Below are positions 51,504 through 60,149 of a stretch of DNA of 64,000 nt, in pieces. The notes under the pieces are model-generated. The model had not been told where the DNA came from. It saw only the letters and a list, made by a program, of their open reading frames with translations, and did not search any database. The position numbers and the translations under genes were made by a program. Source of the stretch: G963662905 sp965230045 (lineage in GTDB: Bacteria; Bacteroidota; Bacteroidia; Bacteroidales; WRLA01); NCBI GenBank assembly GCA_965230045.1, contig OZ245940.1, positions 1,736,001 through 1,800,000 of the forward strand. Reading direction: 5' to 3'. Each line of letters starts with the position of its first letter. Within the stretch, counting starts at the first letter, position 1.

Positions 51504-51655
51504 CGCTCAATGTTTCCGTAGCGACGGGCATTGTGCTTTTTCAAGCTTTTCGCCAGAGAGGGGCGCGTAAATTTACTGCAAGCTCAAAGCTCCATCCCGA
51601 TCCAGAAAATGAACGTCACTTAAAGGCTCTTTCAGGAAATTTTGGCGAAGGCTGA
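51504..51655 (+). pseudogene. Displaced rlmB 3' end, copy 2
   Basis: Encodes SLNVSVATGIVLFQAFRQRG, closely matching the rlmB C-terminus (SLNVSVATGIVLFEALRQRG), but with no upstream rlmB body. Translation would continue to a stop at 51655 antisense to the comEC end. Changes are mostly conservative, which suggests that it came from a related rlmB allele. Confidence 0.8.
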
Positions 51656-53648
51656 GTGTTTTTCTGGCTTCGAAAAAGTTTGTGTTTTTATTTCCTTTGT
51701 ATTGATAATCAGTTATCAGGAGATGATCTACAGGAAGCGGGTTTTGCAAAGAGTCCTTGAAAAGTGCTTTCCTGCCCTGCAAAAGGATAAGCTGATCCCC
51801 GATTTGCAGGAAAGGAGGATCTGATTTTACACCAAAATCTTCAGATTGAGCCACGGTGTTTAAATCGAGTTTTTTAATGCTCCTGATTCTCTTTTTAATA
51901 TTGTATGCCTCAACCGTATAATCGTATGCTTTGGGATCCTTGAAAAAAGTGGAATCGGCTATCAGTAGTGCGTTTTTCCCTTTAACGATTTCAATAACCG
52001 CTGATTTTCTGTTGGAGAACAGAATGCTTTCGTCTTGATTTTGAACCTGATACTCTTCATTGATTTCCAGGATCCCCAAAATCAGTACCAGGCCCAATGC
52101 GGCCACAAAGGCTTTCCTGCTTTTGTGCAAGAATGCAAAGCTGCTGAAAATCACAAGTATAGCTAAAACAGCGTATTGCATTGGACTCAGAGAAATACCT
52201 TCCAGGCTTGCGCCGGGCAAATTGCTGATAATGGAAGTGATATGGTTGAGCGCTTTGATCATAAAAGTGAGCAGCCAGGTTGTAGCGACAGAGACATAAG
52301 GAATCCAACTGGTCAGCAAAAACAATATTCCGGCATAAATGATAAACCCACTGAATGGAATGATCAATATGTTGGTTATCAGGAAATAAACCGGGAATTG
52401 ATGGAAATAGAAAATGGCAATGGGAAAGGTGCCGATTTGAGCAGCGATTGAAACGCTGCAAATTTCCCAGATTTTGTCAGCGATTTTATTCTTGCAGTAA
52501 AACCAATTGTAAATGGGCTTCTGCAAACTGATGATGGCAATAACCGCAGCATAGGAAAGCTGAAATCCCAACTGAAAAATAATCAATGGGTTAAATACAA
52601 TTAATACCAATGCGCTGGCCATCAAGGAATTATAAACCGATCGGTGGCGTTTCATGCTGTCGCCAAAAATGATAAAAGAAATCATCAGGCTGGCGCGCAT
52701 TACAGATGGACTGAGTCCGGTAATCAAAGCATAGACCCAGATGATGCACAAGAGTATCACCGGCCGTGCAAACCGCCCCGCTTTGAGCCTTTTTAGGAAT
52801 CCGAGCATCCACAGGCTGACCAGATAAATGATACCCACATGCAGACCCGAAACGCATAAAATATGCATGGCGCCCGATCCACTGAATTGCGCCCGGGTTT
52901 CTTCATCCAGATCGTCATCAAAACCCAAAAGAATGGCGGCACTCACAGCATATTCATCGCCGTCCAGGCCGTGATTTTTAAGAATATCCAGCATTTTTTG
53001 CCGCAGTTTTCCTGCCCATAGTTTTAGGCTGAATCCCGTTTTCCCTATTTCGATCCAGGCATCATTTTGAACCAGTGCACGGCCGAAAATATTTTGGTCT
53101 TTCAGATATGATTGATAATCAAAGCTATAAGGGTTTAGCGGAGGAGGAATGCTGTCGGGTTTTCCCAAAATCAGCAGTTGTGTGCCGGCTTGAGGTGGCG
53201 GTTTCAGGCTGTCTTTCAAAAAATACAGAATTATTTTTCCATTGGCGTGCTGCCAGCCTGAATCTGAATGCACGGCAGAAATACGGGCAGTGGTTTTGTG
53301 TGTTTTATTTGTTTCACTGAAGGTGTGATTCAGTTCTGCAATAAAACTGTCGGTTTCCGGAAAATGTGTATAGTGTTCCCGGCTCAATTGATGGTTGTTG
53401 AGGTAGGTGATTTGCAGCCCCGTAGCGAAAAACAACAAAAAGCCACAGATCATGCCCAAATTTTGCGCCTTGATGGGATGGATTTTATTTTGATACGACA
53501 AAAAAACAAAAACAATCAGGAGTAATAGAATAATTGTATAGCCTGTATTTAGCTGATTATCAAAATAAAACCTTTGGGTAAGAATACCCAGTATTAAAGG
53601 AAACAGAATTTTGAGTAGCGGGTGTTGCCGGAAAAAATAGTGCATCAA
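51573..53648 (-). CDS. comEC: ComEC/Rec2-family DNA-uptake channel
   Basis: A 691-residue polytopic membrane protein. A N-terminal region with membrane segments and a DUF4131-like domain precedes the competence domain (HILCVSGLHVGIIYLVSLWM, FAPSVMRAS-like GLSPSVMRASLMI, PLIIFQLGFQLSYAAVIAII). ComEC moves single-stranded DNA across the inner membrane. The metallo-beta-lactamase domain is missing, as in many Bacteroidota versions. It starts with TTG or the adjacent ATG at 53645. The 3' end lies within the duplicated rlmB/comEC junction. Confidence 0.88.
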   Translation of the reverse strand: MMHYFFRQHPLLKILFPLILGILTQRFYFDNQLNTGYTIILLLLIVFVFLSYQNKIHPIKAQNLGMICGFLLFFATGLQITYLNNHQLSREHYTHFPETDSFIAELNHTFSETNKTHKTTARISAVHSDSGWQHANGKIILYFLKDSLKPPPQAGTQLLILGKPDSIPPPLNPYSFDYQSYLKDQNIFGRALVQNDAWIEIGKTGFSLKLWAGKLRQKMLDILKNHGLDGDEYAVSAAILLGFDDDLDEETRAQFSGSGAMHILCVSGLHVGIIYLVSLWMLGFLKRLKAGRFARPVILLCIIWVYALITGLSPSVMRASLMISFIIFGDSMKRHRSVYNSLMASALVLIVFNPLIIFQLGFQLSYAAVIAIISLQKPIYNWFYCKNKIADKIWEICSVSIAAQIGTFPIAIFYFHQFPVYFLITNILIIPFSGFIIYAGILFLLTSWIPYVSVATTWLLTFMIKALNHITSIISNLPGASLEGISLSPMQYAVLAILVIFSSFAFLHKSRKAFVAALGLVLILGILEINEEYQVQNQDESILFSNRKSAVIEIVKGKNALLIADSTFFKDPKAYDYTVEAYNIKKRIRSIKKLDLNTVAQSEDFGVKSDPPFLQIGDQLILLQGRKALFKDSLQNPLPVDHLLITDYQYKGNKNTNFFEARKTLSLRQNFLKEPLSDVHFLDRDGALSLQ

Positions 53649-53695
53649 ACCTTTGCTTTAGGCAAATATAGTTTTTTTACAGATGCAGATGAAAA

Positions 53696-54496
53696 CTATT
53701 TGCAGTACGCTTCAATAGATTTTTGAGACATATCATTGCCCAATTCCAGCGATTTTTTCCAGTCGGCACAGGCTTTTTCCTTTTGGCCAAGCAGGAAATA
53801 AACATTTCCACGGTTGTTGTAGGCCATGTCATATTTGGGGTTCAGCTCAATCGCCTGATTAAAGTCATCCAAAGCTGTATTATAATCTTTGATATTGCTA
53901 AAAGCAATTCCGCGGTTATAATAGCTCATGGCCGTATTGGGATATTTTATTAAAAGCTCGTTATAAAGCTCAATTGCTTGCATGTTTTGGCCTTGTTCTA
54001 TCAGGATTTGACCAATGTTTAAAGCGGCTTTTTCGTGATCGGGCATTAATTCAAGGCATTGGCTGAAATCTTCCTTAGCGCCTTGAAGATCATCGGTTTG
54101 CCATTTAATGCTTCCGCGGGCAAACCACACAGCGGCATTGTCGGGGTATGCTTCAATACTTTTGTCCAGTGCCATCAAGGCTTCGGGAAATCTTTTGGCT
54201 TTTCCATGCCGTGCCGCTTCCTGAAAATATTTTTTTCCAATTTGTTCCGGTGTGGGAGGCTCATTAGCAGAAGCTCCTCCGGATGTTCCCTGTGCCATCA
54301 TTTGTTGTAAAAGGGCTTCTTTTTCCTTGCGTTTTGCCGCTGAATCCTGCTCGGGAGTTGTATTTATTTCCGCTTTTTCTGTTGTCGTTGTGACCTTTTG
54401 TTCTTTTTTGGCATCCTGTTTTGCATCCTGATTTCCACAAGAACTGAAAAATGTTAGACTTGCTAAAATTGTAAGCGTGAAAATGATTTTTTTCAT
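53696..54496 (-). CDS. TPR-repeat lipoprotein
   Basis: About 266 residues from the ATG near 54496 (MKKIIFTLTILASLTFFSSC), a lipoprotein signal. A charged Lys/Gln/Thr-rich linker is followed by four or five TPR repeats (about residues 80-255; for example NTAMSYYNRGIAFSNIKDYN). The last segment ends CADWKKSLELGN...AYCK, matching the end of the next TPR protein, so the two are probably paralogues. TPR lipoproteins commonly scaffold envelope complexes; the partner is unknown. Confidence 0.8.
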   Translation of the reverse strand: MKKIIFTLTILASLTFFSSCGNQDAKQDAKKEQKVTTTTEKAEINTTPEQDSAAKRKEKEALLQQMMAQGTSGGASANEPPTPEQIGKKYFQEAARHGKAKRFPEALMALDKSIEAYPDNAAVWFARGSIKWQTDDLQGAKEDFSQCLELMPDHEKAALNIGQILIEQGQNMQAIELYNELLIKYPNTAMSYYNRGIAFSNIKDYNTALDDFNQAIELNPKYDMAYNNRGNVYFLLGQKEKACADWKKSLELGNDMSQKSIEAYCK

Positions 54497-54541
54497 AATA
54501 GTTTGGTTTTTCGACTGCAAAATTAAAATGATTTGCTGAAC

Positions 54542-55471
54542 CTACCGGCAGTGCTCCTCAATGAGTGCTGCGGCATCCCGGTTGCCCCGGTTTTTGGCTT
54601 CCTGCAAATCTGCACAGGCACTTTCTTTTTGGTTTGTATTGAATTTGCAAACACCCCTGGCCAACCATGCTTCGGTATAATCCGGATATAATTCCAGGCA
54701 TTGGTCAAAATCTTTGATTGCCAGTGCATCCATATTGAGTTTCATAAAAGCTAAACCGCGGTTGTGCCAGGCTTCAAAATTATCGGGCGCAGCTTTTAGT
54801 ACTTTGTTAAAATCCTCAATTGCAGCATAATAAAATCCCATCAATCCTTTGGTAACGCCCCGGCTAAAAAGGAATTCGGTATTGTTTGGATCGAGTGCCA
54901 AAGCTTTATCGAAATCTTTTAATGCTCCGGCAAAATTTCCTTTGCTGCTTTTAACCAGTCCACGGTTGTGCAGCGCTCCTGTGATTTTCGGATCTAAACG
55001 GATGGCATTGTTATAAGCATTCAGCGCTTCGTTGGCCTGGCCCAAATCATGGTAAGCGCGCCCCAGGCTGAAATAAATGCCGGCATTGGCTGTATCAAGC
55101 ACCAAAGCACGGCGGAAATCTTTGACGGCAGCACCCAGTTCGTTTAAATGATATTGCGCCAGACCACGATTGAAATGTGCTTCATGAATATCGGGCTGCA
55201 AGCCAAGAGCCATGGTGAAATCTTCTACGGCTTCCTTGTTTTTGCCCAATTCCATCTCAACAAGCCCGCGGTTAAAATAGGCTTCGGCATATTGCGGGTT
55301 GATTTGTATTGCAGAATTGAAAAGCTTAAGGGCACCTTCAAAATCAAGGTTGCGCGCATAATCAATGCCTTCGCGTAAATAGCCCTGGGCGGGATGTTCG
55401 TCCTGCGCCTTAATTAAAGGGCTGATAAACAATATAATAAAAGTGCTTAGTAGGATATTCTTCAGCTTCAT
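54542..55471 (-). CDS. Secreted TPR-repeat protein
   Basis: A 309-residue protein with a signal peptide (ending LIKAQ) and about seven TPR units of 34 residues (for example AEAYFNRGLVEMELGKNKEA and AWHNRGLAFMKLNMDALAI). It ends CADLQEAKNRGN...EEHCR, similar to the TPR lipoprotein 45 bp downstream. The start overlaps the stop of lpxB by 4 bp, so it is translationally coupled to lipid A synthesis. Function not known; probably periplasmic protein interactions. Confidence 0.8.
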   Translation of the reverse strand: MKLKNILLSTFIILFISPLIKAQDEHPAQGYLREGIDYARNLDFEGALKLFNSAIQINPQYAEAYFNRGLVEMELGKNKEAVEDFTMALGLQPDIHEAHFNRGLAQYHLNELGAAVKDFRRALVLDTANAGIYFSLGRAYHDLGQANEALNAYNNAIRLDPKITGALHNRGLVKSSKGNFAGALKDFDKALALDPNNTEFLFSRGVTKGLMGFYYAAIEDFNKVLKAAPDNFEAWHNRGLAFMKLNMDALAIKDFDQCLELYPDYTEAWLARGVCKFNTNQKESACADLQEAKNRGNRDAAALIEEHCR

Positions 55472-56586
55472 TTTACCAGTTGTTTTAAGATTAGTTTTGC
55501 GGTCTGTGCCGATGCACCGCTTCCGCCAAGTTTTTTGCGTAATTGCTTGCAGTTTTCGAGCATTTCATCGCGATAGCTTCCTTTTTTGATTAATTGTCCG
55601 ATTTCTGCTTTTAGGTTTTTGTAGTTGAAGTCGCTTTGAATCAGTTCTTTGATGATGGGTTTGTCCATGATCAGGTTTGGCAGGCCGATATATTTTATGG
55701 TAACAATCGCCCGCGCAATGAAATAACTGATGGGGTTTCCTTTATAGCAAATCACTTCAGGGCATTGCAGCAAAGCCGTTTCCAAACTGGCAGTGCCCGA
55801 TGTAACCGCCGCTGCCCGGGCTGTACGGATCAGGGTATGGGTTTGTCCGTAAATAATTTTGATGTCCTTCCCGGAAGCGTATTTATGGTAATAGCTTTCC
55901 TCAATATTGGGTGCGCCGCCAATGATTAAATGGTATTCGGGGAAATCATTTTTTAAACGGCACATAATCGGAAGCATTTTGCTGATTTCCTGTCTGCGGC
56001 TGCCGGGCAGTAGGGCAATAATTCCACTCTTATCAAGATTATTTTGTTTCCTGAATTCTGTTTCTGAGAAATCTTTGCCTTCTGCTTCAAGCGCATCTAT
56101 AAGCGGATGACCGACAAAATCAACATCCACATCATATTGCCTGTAAAAGTCCTTTTCAAAAGGAAGGATGACAAACATACGGTCCACGTATTTTTTGACC
56201 TGATGGACCCGGTTCTTCTTCCATGCCCAGATTTGCGGGCTGATATAATAGTAGTTTTTAATGCCTTCCTGATGCAGGAATTTGGAAATGCGCAGGTTAA
56301 AGCCCGGATAATCAATGAGGACAACGGCATCGGGCTGATAGGCAAGTATATCTTTTTTGCACAAATTGATATTGCCCAAAATAGTGCGCAAATTGGCCAC
56401 AACTTCAATAAATCCCATAAAAGCCAGCTTACTGATATGCTTGACGGGCTCCATGCCGGCAGCCTGCATTTTATCGCCACCCCATCCGCGGAATTCTGCT
56501 CCGGGATGTTGCTCCTTCAAAGCTTTGATGAGGTTGCTGCCGTGCAGGTCACCTGATGCTTCGCCTGCAATGATGTAGAATTTCAT
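55468..56586 (-). CDS. lpxB: Lipid-A-disaccharide synthase
   Basis: A 372-residue GT19 glycosyltransferase that joins UDP-diacyl-GlcN and lipid X in lipid A synthesis at the inner membrane. It starts with FYIIAGEASGDLHGSNLI, and has FRGWGGDKMQAAGMEPV, YISPQIWAWKKNRV, LLPGSRRQEI and SGTASLETALLQCP. It lies 12 bp downstream of a small membrane protein gene and overlaps the next TPR gene, forming a surE-lpxB-TPR operon. Confidence 0.95.
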   Translation of the reverse strand: MKFYIIAGEASGDLHGSNLIKALKEQHPGAEFRGWGGDKMQAAGMEPVKHISKLAFMGFIEVVANLRTILGNINLCKKDILAYQPDAVVLIDYPGFNLRISKFLHQEGIKNYYYISPQIWAWKKNRVHQVKKYVDRMFVILPFEKDFYRQYDVDVDFVGHPLIDALEAEGKDFSETEFRKQNNLDKSGIIALLPGSRRQEISKMLPIMCRLKNDFPEYHLIIGGAPNIEESYYHKYASGKDIKIIYGQTHTLIRTARAAAVTSGTASLETALLQCPEVICYKGNPISYFIARAIVTIKYIGLPNLIMDKPIIKELIQSDFNYKNLKAEIGQLIKKGSYRDEMLENCKQLRKKLGGSGASAQTAKLILKQLVK

Positions 56587-56598
56587 AATTTTCAGGAT

Positions 56599-56886
56599 TT
56601 ACTGATCGAAACCAAAAAATGCAAAATACGCTGCCACTTCCAGTAGGGTAAGAATAAGGATGCTTTTTCCGCTGGCCGGATATTTTTGGTTTTTCAAAAA
56701 TATACGCATGAAAATCAGGTTGGGAATCAGCGAAAACATCACCCATTTGTGTTCGTGTGTGACCAATGAATTTCCTGTGCTTTGGATATAAAAGCGGTGG
56801 GCATAAAATACAATGGCGAATACCACAGCCGGGCCAATAGTTCCTGCGATAAATCCGGTTAAGGCCGAATCTTTAATCTTCATCAA
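56599..56886 (-). CDS. Conserved small membrane protein between surE and lpxB
   Basis: A 95-residue protein with about three membrane segments (residues 10-28, 48-60 and 75-92). It overlaps the surE 3' end by 14 bp and lies 12 bp upstream of lpxB. No function is known. The overlap suggests coupled translation with surE. Real gene status is supported by its tight placement. Confidence 0.65.
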   Translation of the reverse strand: MMKIKDSALTGFIAGTIGPAVVFAIVFYAHRFYIQSTGNSLVTHEHKWVMFSLIPNLIFMRIFLKNQKYPASGKSILILTLLEVAAYFAFFGFDQ

Positions 56887-57649
56887 AATCCCCTTCCATT
56901 AATTCCAATGCCTGATAATTTGTGAAATCGGTTTGTACGGGCACAACGGAAATATAATTGTTTTCGAGTGCGTGCAGGTCGCTGCCTTCGGTCAGGCCGT
57001 CATGCACAAATTTCCCTTTGATCCAGTGGTAAGGTTGTTTGCGGGGGTCAATGCGGCTATCAAAATCTTCGTCCCAGCGGCCTTGTGCCTGAAAACAGCT
57101 CTTGATTCCTTTCAAGGGTTCATTGCTGATGGCCGGGATGTTTACATTGAGCGCGGTACCATCCGGCAGCCCGTTTTCAAGCACTTTTTTTGCGATTTTG
57201 TAAATGGGCTCTTTGGCATGTTCGAAGCTGGCATTCCAGCCGTATTCACAAAGTGAAAAACCAATGCTCGGAATTCCCTCCAGAGCACCTTCAAGTGCTG
57301 CTGCCATTGTTCCGCTGTATAGCATGTTGATGGATGCATTGGAGCCATGGTTAATGCCGGAAACCAGCAAATCAGGCGTTTCTTTGAGCAGAACTTTCAA
57401 TCCGATTTTTACGCAATCAACAGGGGTGCCGCTGCACGAATACTCATTGTAAGCTCGTCCATCTGCTTTAATCAATGCGTGGCGGATGGGGTCGTTAACA
57501 GTTACAGCATGGGCCTGTCCGGATTGCAAACCTTGTGGTGATATTACAAACACATCGCCGAGGCGCTGCATAATTTCAATTAAAACCCTTAATCCGGGCG
57601 CAGAAGTACTGTCGTCGTTGGTGATAAATATAAGTGGTGTATTGTCCAT
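56873..57649 (-). CDS. surE: 5'/3'-nucleotidase SurE
   Basis: A 258-residue metal-dependent phosphatase that hydrolyses nucleoside 5'- and 3'-monophosphates. The metal site is FITNDDSTSAPGL (the usual NDDG is NDDS here), and VSGINHGSNASINMLYSGTM plus GIPSIGFSLCEYG are family motifs. The gene opens the operon with the small membrane protein and lpxB. The Gly-to-Ser change is next to the metal-binding Asp pair and probably tolerated. Confidence 0.93.
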   Translation of the reverse strand: MDNTPLIFITNDDSTSAPGLRVLIEIMQRLGDVFVISPQGLQSGQAHAVTVNDPIRHALIKADGRAYNEYSCSGTPVDCVKIGLKVLLKETPDLLVSGINHGSNASINMLYSGTMAAALEGALEGIPSIGFSLCEYGWNASFEHAKEPIYKIAKKVLENGLPDGTALNVNIPAISNEPLKGIKSCFQAQGRWDEDFDSRIDPRKQPYHWIKGKFVHDGLTEGSDLHALENNYISVVPVQTDFTNYQALELMEGDFDED

Positions 57650-57716
57650 GATTGAATTTTCTTATGAAATTGCAAAAATACTGCTTTTCAACATAAGGAT
57701 CTCGCTTGATATTTTT

Positions 57717-58298
57717 CTAAAACAATGAACGGGCTTCAGCTTTCAGTATGCTCATAGCCTTGCTGATGCCCTGGTTATTGCCCGAAATTTCAAGGATTTT
57801 CTGTGCCAAAGCCATGCTGTCTGCATCATCTTTGAGCTTTGAGGCTGCTAGGTTGATGTTTTGGATGCACTCTTCCTTTGCATTTTTAATGGCTGTCCAG
57901 GATTCGGGGCTGATGTAGATTTGCTGTGAGAGATTGTGGTCAAATTCTTCGCGTATGGTTTTGATCAGCGTAGCCTGCATTTGGGGGGCTGTTGCGCCTG
58001 CTTTGTTGGAGCGCATCACCAGATTGGTCAGGCTGATTCGTTCCAAAAGAAGCATCAGGCGTTCATAAGCCTGCAAACGGACGGGCATTATTGTTTTGTA
58101 TTGCTCGCTGGCAATAATGGCTTTCTGCCGTTTTTCCTCCTGCCCGATAAGCAATTGAGTGGTTTTGAGCAATATCTGGCTGCTTTCTTTGTCTTTTTCG
58201 GTGTATTTGCTTAAAAATGCACTGAAAAAATAATAGGCCGTTGCAAAAACCACCAGCGATGGTACTACATACTTTAATAAATCAAGGAGATCAGTCAT
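57717..58298 (-). CDS. Conserved Bacteroidota membrane protein, unknown function
   Basis: About 193 residues from the ATG at 58298 (MTDLLDLLKYVVPSLVVFAT). One N-terminal membrane helix (residues 8-28) is followed by a mostly helical cytoplasmic or periplasmic part with conserved-looking motifs (MPVRLQAYERLMLLLERIS, EEFDHNLSQQIYISPESW). It resembles the DUF7935-type proteins in my memory, but this is not certain. It is upstream of surE on the same strand. Confidence 0.65.
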   Translation of the reverse strand: MTDLLDLLKYVVPSLVVFATAYYFFSAFLSKYTEKDKESSQILLKTTQLLIGQEEKRQKAIIASEQYKTIMPVRLQAYERLMLLLERISLTNLVMRSNKAGATAPQMQATLIKTIREEFDHNLSQQIYISPESWTAIKNAKEECIQNINLAASKLKDDADSMALAQKILEISGNNQGISKAMSILKAEARSLF

Positions 58299-58782
58299 AA
58301 TTTGAATTTTTAGCAAATGTACAAAAGAGTAACGATTAGGTGGGTGCGGAATACCAAAGGTGTAGCCATTTTAATATATAGAGGTCAGTATGTAGGTGCA
58401 TATTAGTATTGGCAAATCATAAAAACGATAATGATTTGCTATTGAGTAACATAGATTTCTCTGCCGAAGCTTCGGCATCGAAATGACCTTTTGTTGTGTT
58501 CAAGTGGCAAAGGCGGCTTACGGTCACTGAGCGGAGCCGAAGTGCGCCGCCTTTGCCCAAACAATTAATAAACAGTCATTTCGACGACCAGCGGGAGGAG
58601 AAATCTATTTATTCACGAGCATAAATCATTCTATGTACTTATCTAATGACCCCTATTAATATAATTTCATATGCTGATGGAATTGCTGCTGATTAGAGAA
58701 TGGTTTTGGCGTGTTTTAGGGCGCCATTGTTATCTTTTTCACAAAACAGATTCATTCTAAGTTAAGCTTGTTTTAAATTTTA
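58299..58782. other. Intergenic region containing a large palindromic repeat
   Basis: About 480 bp with no supported gene. Most of the middle is the palindromic element at 58451-58608; the sides are AT-rich. The promoter of the aminotransferase gene lies at the right edge. Confidence 0.6.
58451..58608. repeat. 158-bp MITE-like palindromic repeat
   Basis: Nested complementary pairs: ATAGATTTCTC with GAGAAATCTAT at the ends; TCGAAATGAC (58478-58487) with GTCATTTCGA (58575-58584); and GGCAAAGGCGGC (58506-58517) with GCCGCCTTTGCC (58546-58557). The GAGGAGAAATCTAT and GTCATTTCGACGA segments are frequent intergenic repeats in Bacteroidota in my recollection. There is no ORF, so any mobility would depend on another transposase. 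Confidence 0.8.
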
Positions 58783-58790
58783 TAAATTTG
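58783..58790 (+). promoter_or_regulatory. -7 element of the aminotransferase gene
   Basis: TAAATTTG matches TAnnTTTG and lies 28 bp before the preferred ATG. Confidence 0.55.
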
Positions 58791-58817
58791 TCACACGCCA
58801 TCATCAAAGTCAGAACT

Positions 58818-60020
58818 ATGGATTTTCTCTCGAAACGCATTTACAGTCTATCTGAATCGGCCACACTGGCAATGACACGAATGGGTCGCGAATTGGCCGC
58901 TAAAGGCCATGATGTGATTAGCTTAAGCATCGGTGAGCCGGATTTTGATACACCCGAATTTATAAAAGATGCCGCAAAAAAGGCATTGGACGAAAATTAC
59001 ACGCATTATACGCCGGTTCCGGGATTTCCCGAGCTAAGGCAGGCTATATGTACCAAACTCAAAAGGGATAACGGCCTGGATTATACGCCCGACCAGATTG
59101 TGGTTTCAACAGGTGCCAAACAGGCGCTGGCCAACGCCATAATGAGTCTGGTAAACCCCGGCGATGAGGTTGTGGTTCCAACGCCCTACTGGGTTTCCTA
59201 CAGCGAACTGATCAAACTGGCCGAAGGCCGGGCTGTTTATATCCCCACCAGCGTTGAAAGTGATTTCAAATTAACGCCACAGCAACTTGAGGCGTCCATA
59301 ACCCCGCTTACCAAGCTGATTATGCTCAACTCGCCCAATAATCCTTCCGGAAGTATATACCACCGCGAAGAAATTGAAGCCCTGGTCGAAGTTTTGTTGC
59401 GTCATCCAAATGTTTATGTGCTGTCTGATGAAATTTATGAACTGATCAATTTCAGTGGCAAGCATGAAAGTTTTGCCAGCTTTGACGGTATTCGCGATCG
59501 TGTGGTGATCATCAATGGCGTTAGCAAGGGCTATGCCATGACCGGCTGGAGGATTGGTTATCTGGCAGCCCCGCGCTATATCGCCGAAGCCGCGACGAAA
59601 TATCAGGGACAAATAACTTCCGGTACCAATGCCATGGCACAAAGGGCCGCTATTGATGCCATGCTGGCCGATCCTGCAGAGGTAACCGAACTTCATGAAA
59701 TGCTGGCAGCTTTCAGGGAAAGACGTGACCTGGTTTATGACCGCTTGAAGAAAATTCCCGGTATCAATGTGAACAAGCCCGACGGTGCTTTCTATTTGTT
59801 CCCGGAAATCAAATCATATATCGGGAAAAGTTGTAAAGGAGAAAAAATCAATACCGATCAGGATTTGTGCATGTACCTGCTCCGCAATGCCTTTGTTTCA
59901 CTCGTGCCCGGTTCCGCTTTTGGAAATGGTGATTGCCTGCGCATTTCATATGCCACATCTCCCGAGAAACTCAATATTGCCATGGACCGTATTGAGAAAG
60001 CACTGCGAGACCTGGATTAG
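58818..60020 (+). CDS. Class I/II aspartate aminotransferase
   Basis: About 400 residues from the ATG at 58818 (MDFLSKRIYSLSES); the frame begins ten codons upstream, next to the promoter. A PLP enzyme of fold type I: VISLSIGEPDFDTPE, NSPNNPSGSIYHREEIEAL, YVLSDEIYELI and the lysine motif GVSKGYAMTGWRIGYLAAP (Lys about residue 237). The best match is aspartate aminotransferase of the Ib group; prephenate aminotransferase is a possible alternative activity. A terminator follows. Confidence 0.9.
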   Translation: MDFLSKRIYSLSESATLAMTRMGRELAAKGHDVISLSIGEPDFDTPEFIKDAAKKALDENYTHYTPVPGFPELRQAICTKLKRDNGLDYTPDQIVVSTGAKQALANAIMSLVNPGDEVVVPTPYWVSYSELIKLAEGRAVYIPTSVESDFKLTPQQLEASITPLTKLIMLNSPNNPSGSIYHREEIEALVEVLLRHPNVYVLSDEIYELINFSGKHESFASFDGIRDRVVIINGVSKGYAMTGWRIGYLAAPRYIAEAATKYQGQITSGTNAMAQRAAIDAMLADPAEVTELHEMLAAFRERRDLVYDRLKKIPGINVNKPDGAFYLFPEIKSYIGKSCKGEKINTDQDLCMYLLRNAFVSLVPGSAFGNGDCLRISYATSPEKLNIAMDRIEKALRDLD

Positions 60021-60040
60021 GATTATACTTACGATAAATG

Positions 60041-60080
60041 AAAAGACCGGATGTTTTGATAAACCTTCGGTCTTTTTCTT
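60041..60080 (+). terminator. Terminator after the aminotransferase gene
   Basis: AAAAGACCG (60041-60049) pairs with CGGTCTTTT (60068-60076), followed by a T-rich tract. Confidence 0.8.
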
Positions 60081-60123
60081 TTATAATTTTCCGCCCACTT
60101 TTTAATAAGAAATCCGAATTCCC

Positions 60124-60131
60124 TACTTTTG
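60124..60131 (+). promoter_or_regulatory. -7 element upstream of rfaE1
   Basis: TACTTTTG matches TAnnTTTG, 18 bp before the ATG at 60150. Confidence 0.6.
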
Positions 60132-60149
60132 CGGAAACATTAATTGCAT

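Noticed and set aside
51419..51655. Complete small gene
   Set aside because: Its recognisable part is a displaced rlmB 3' end; the start lies in unrelated insert DNA.
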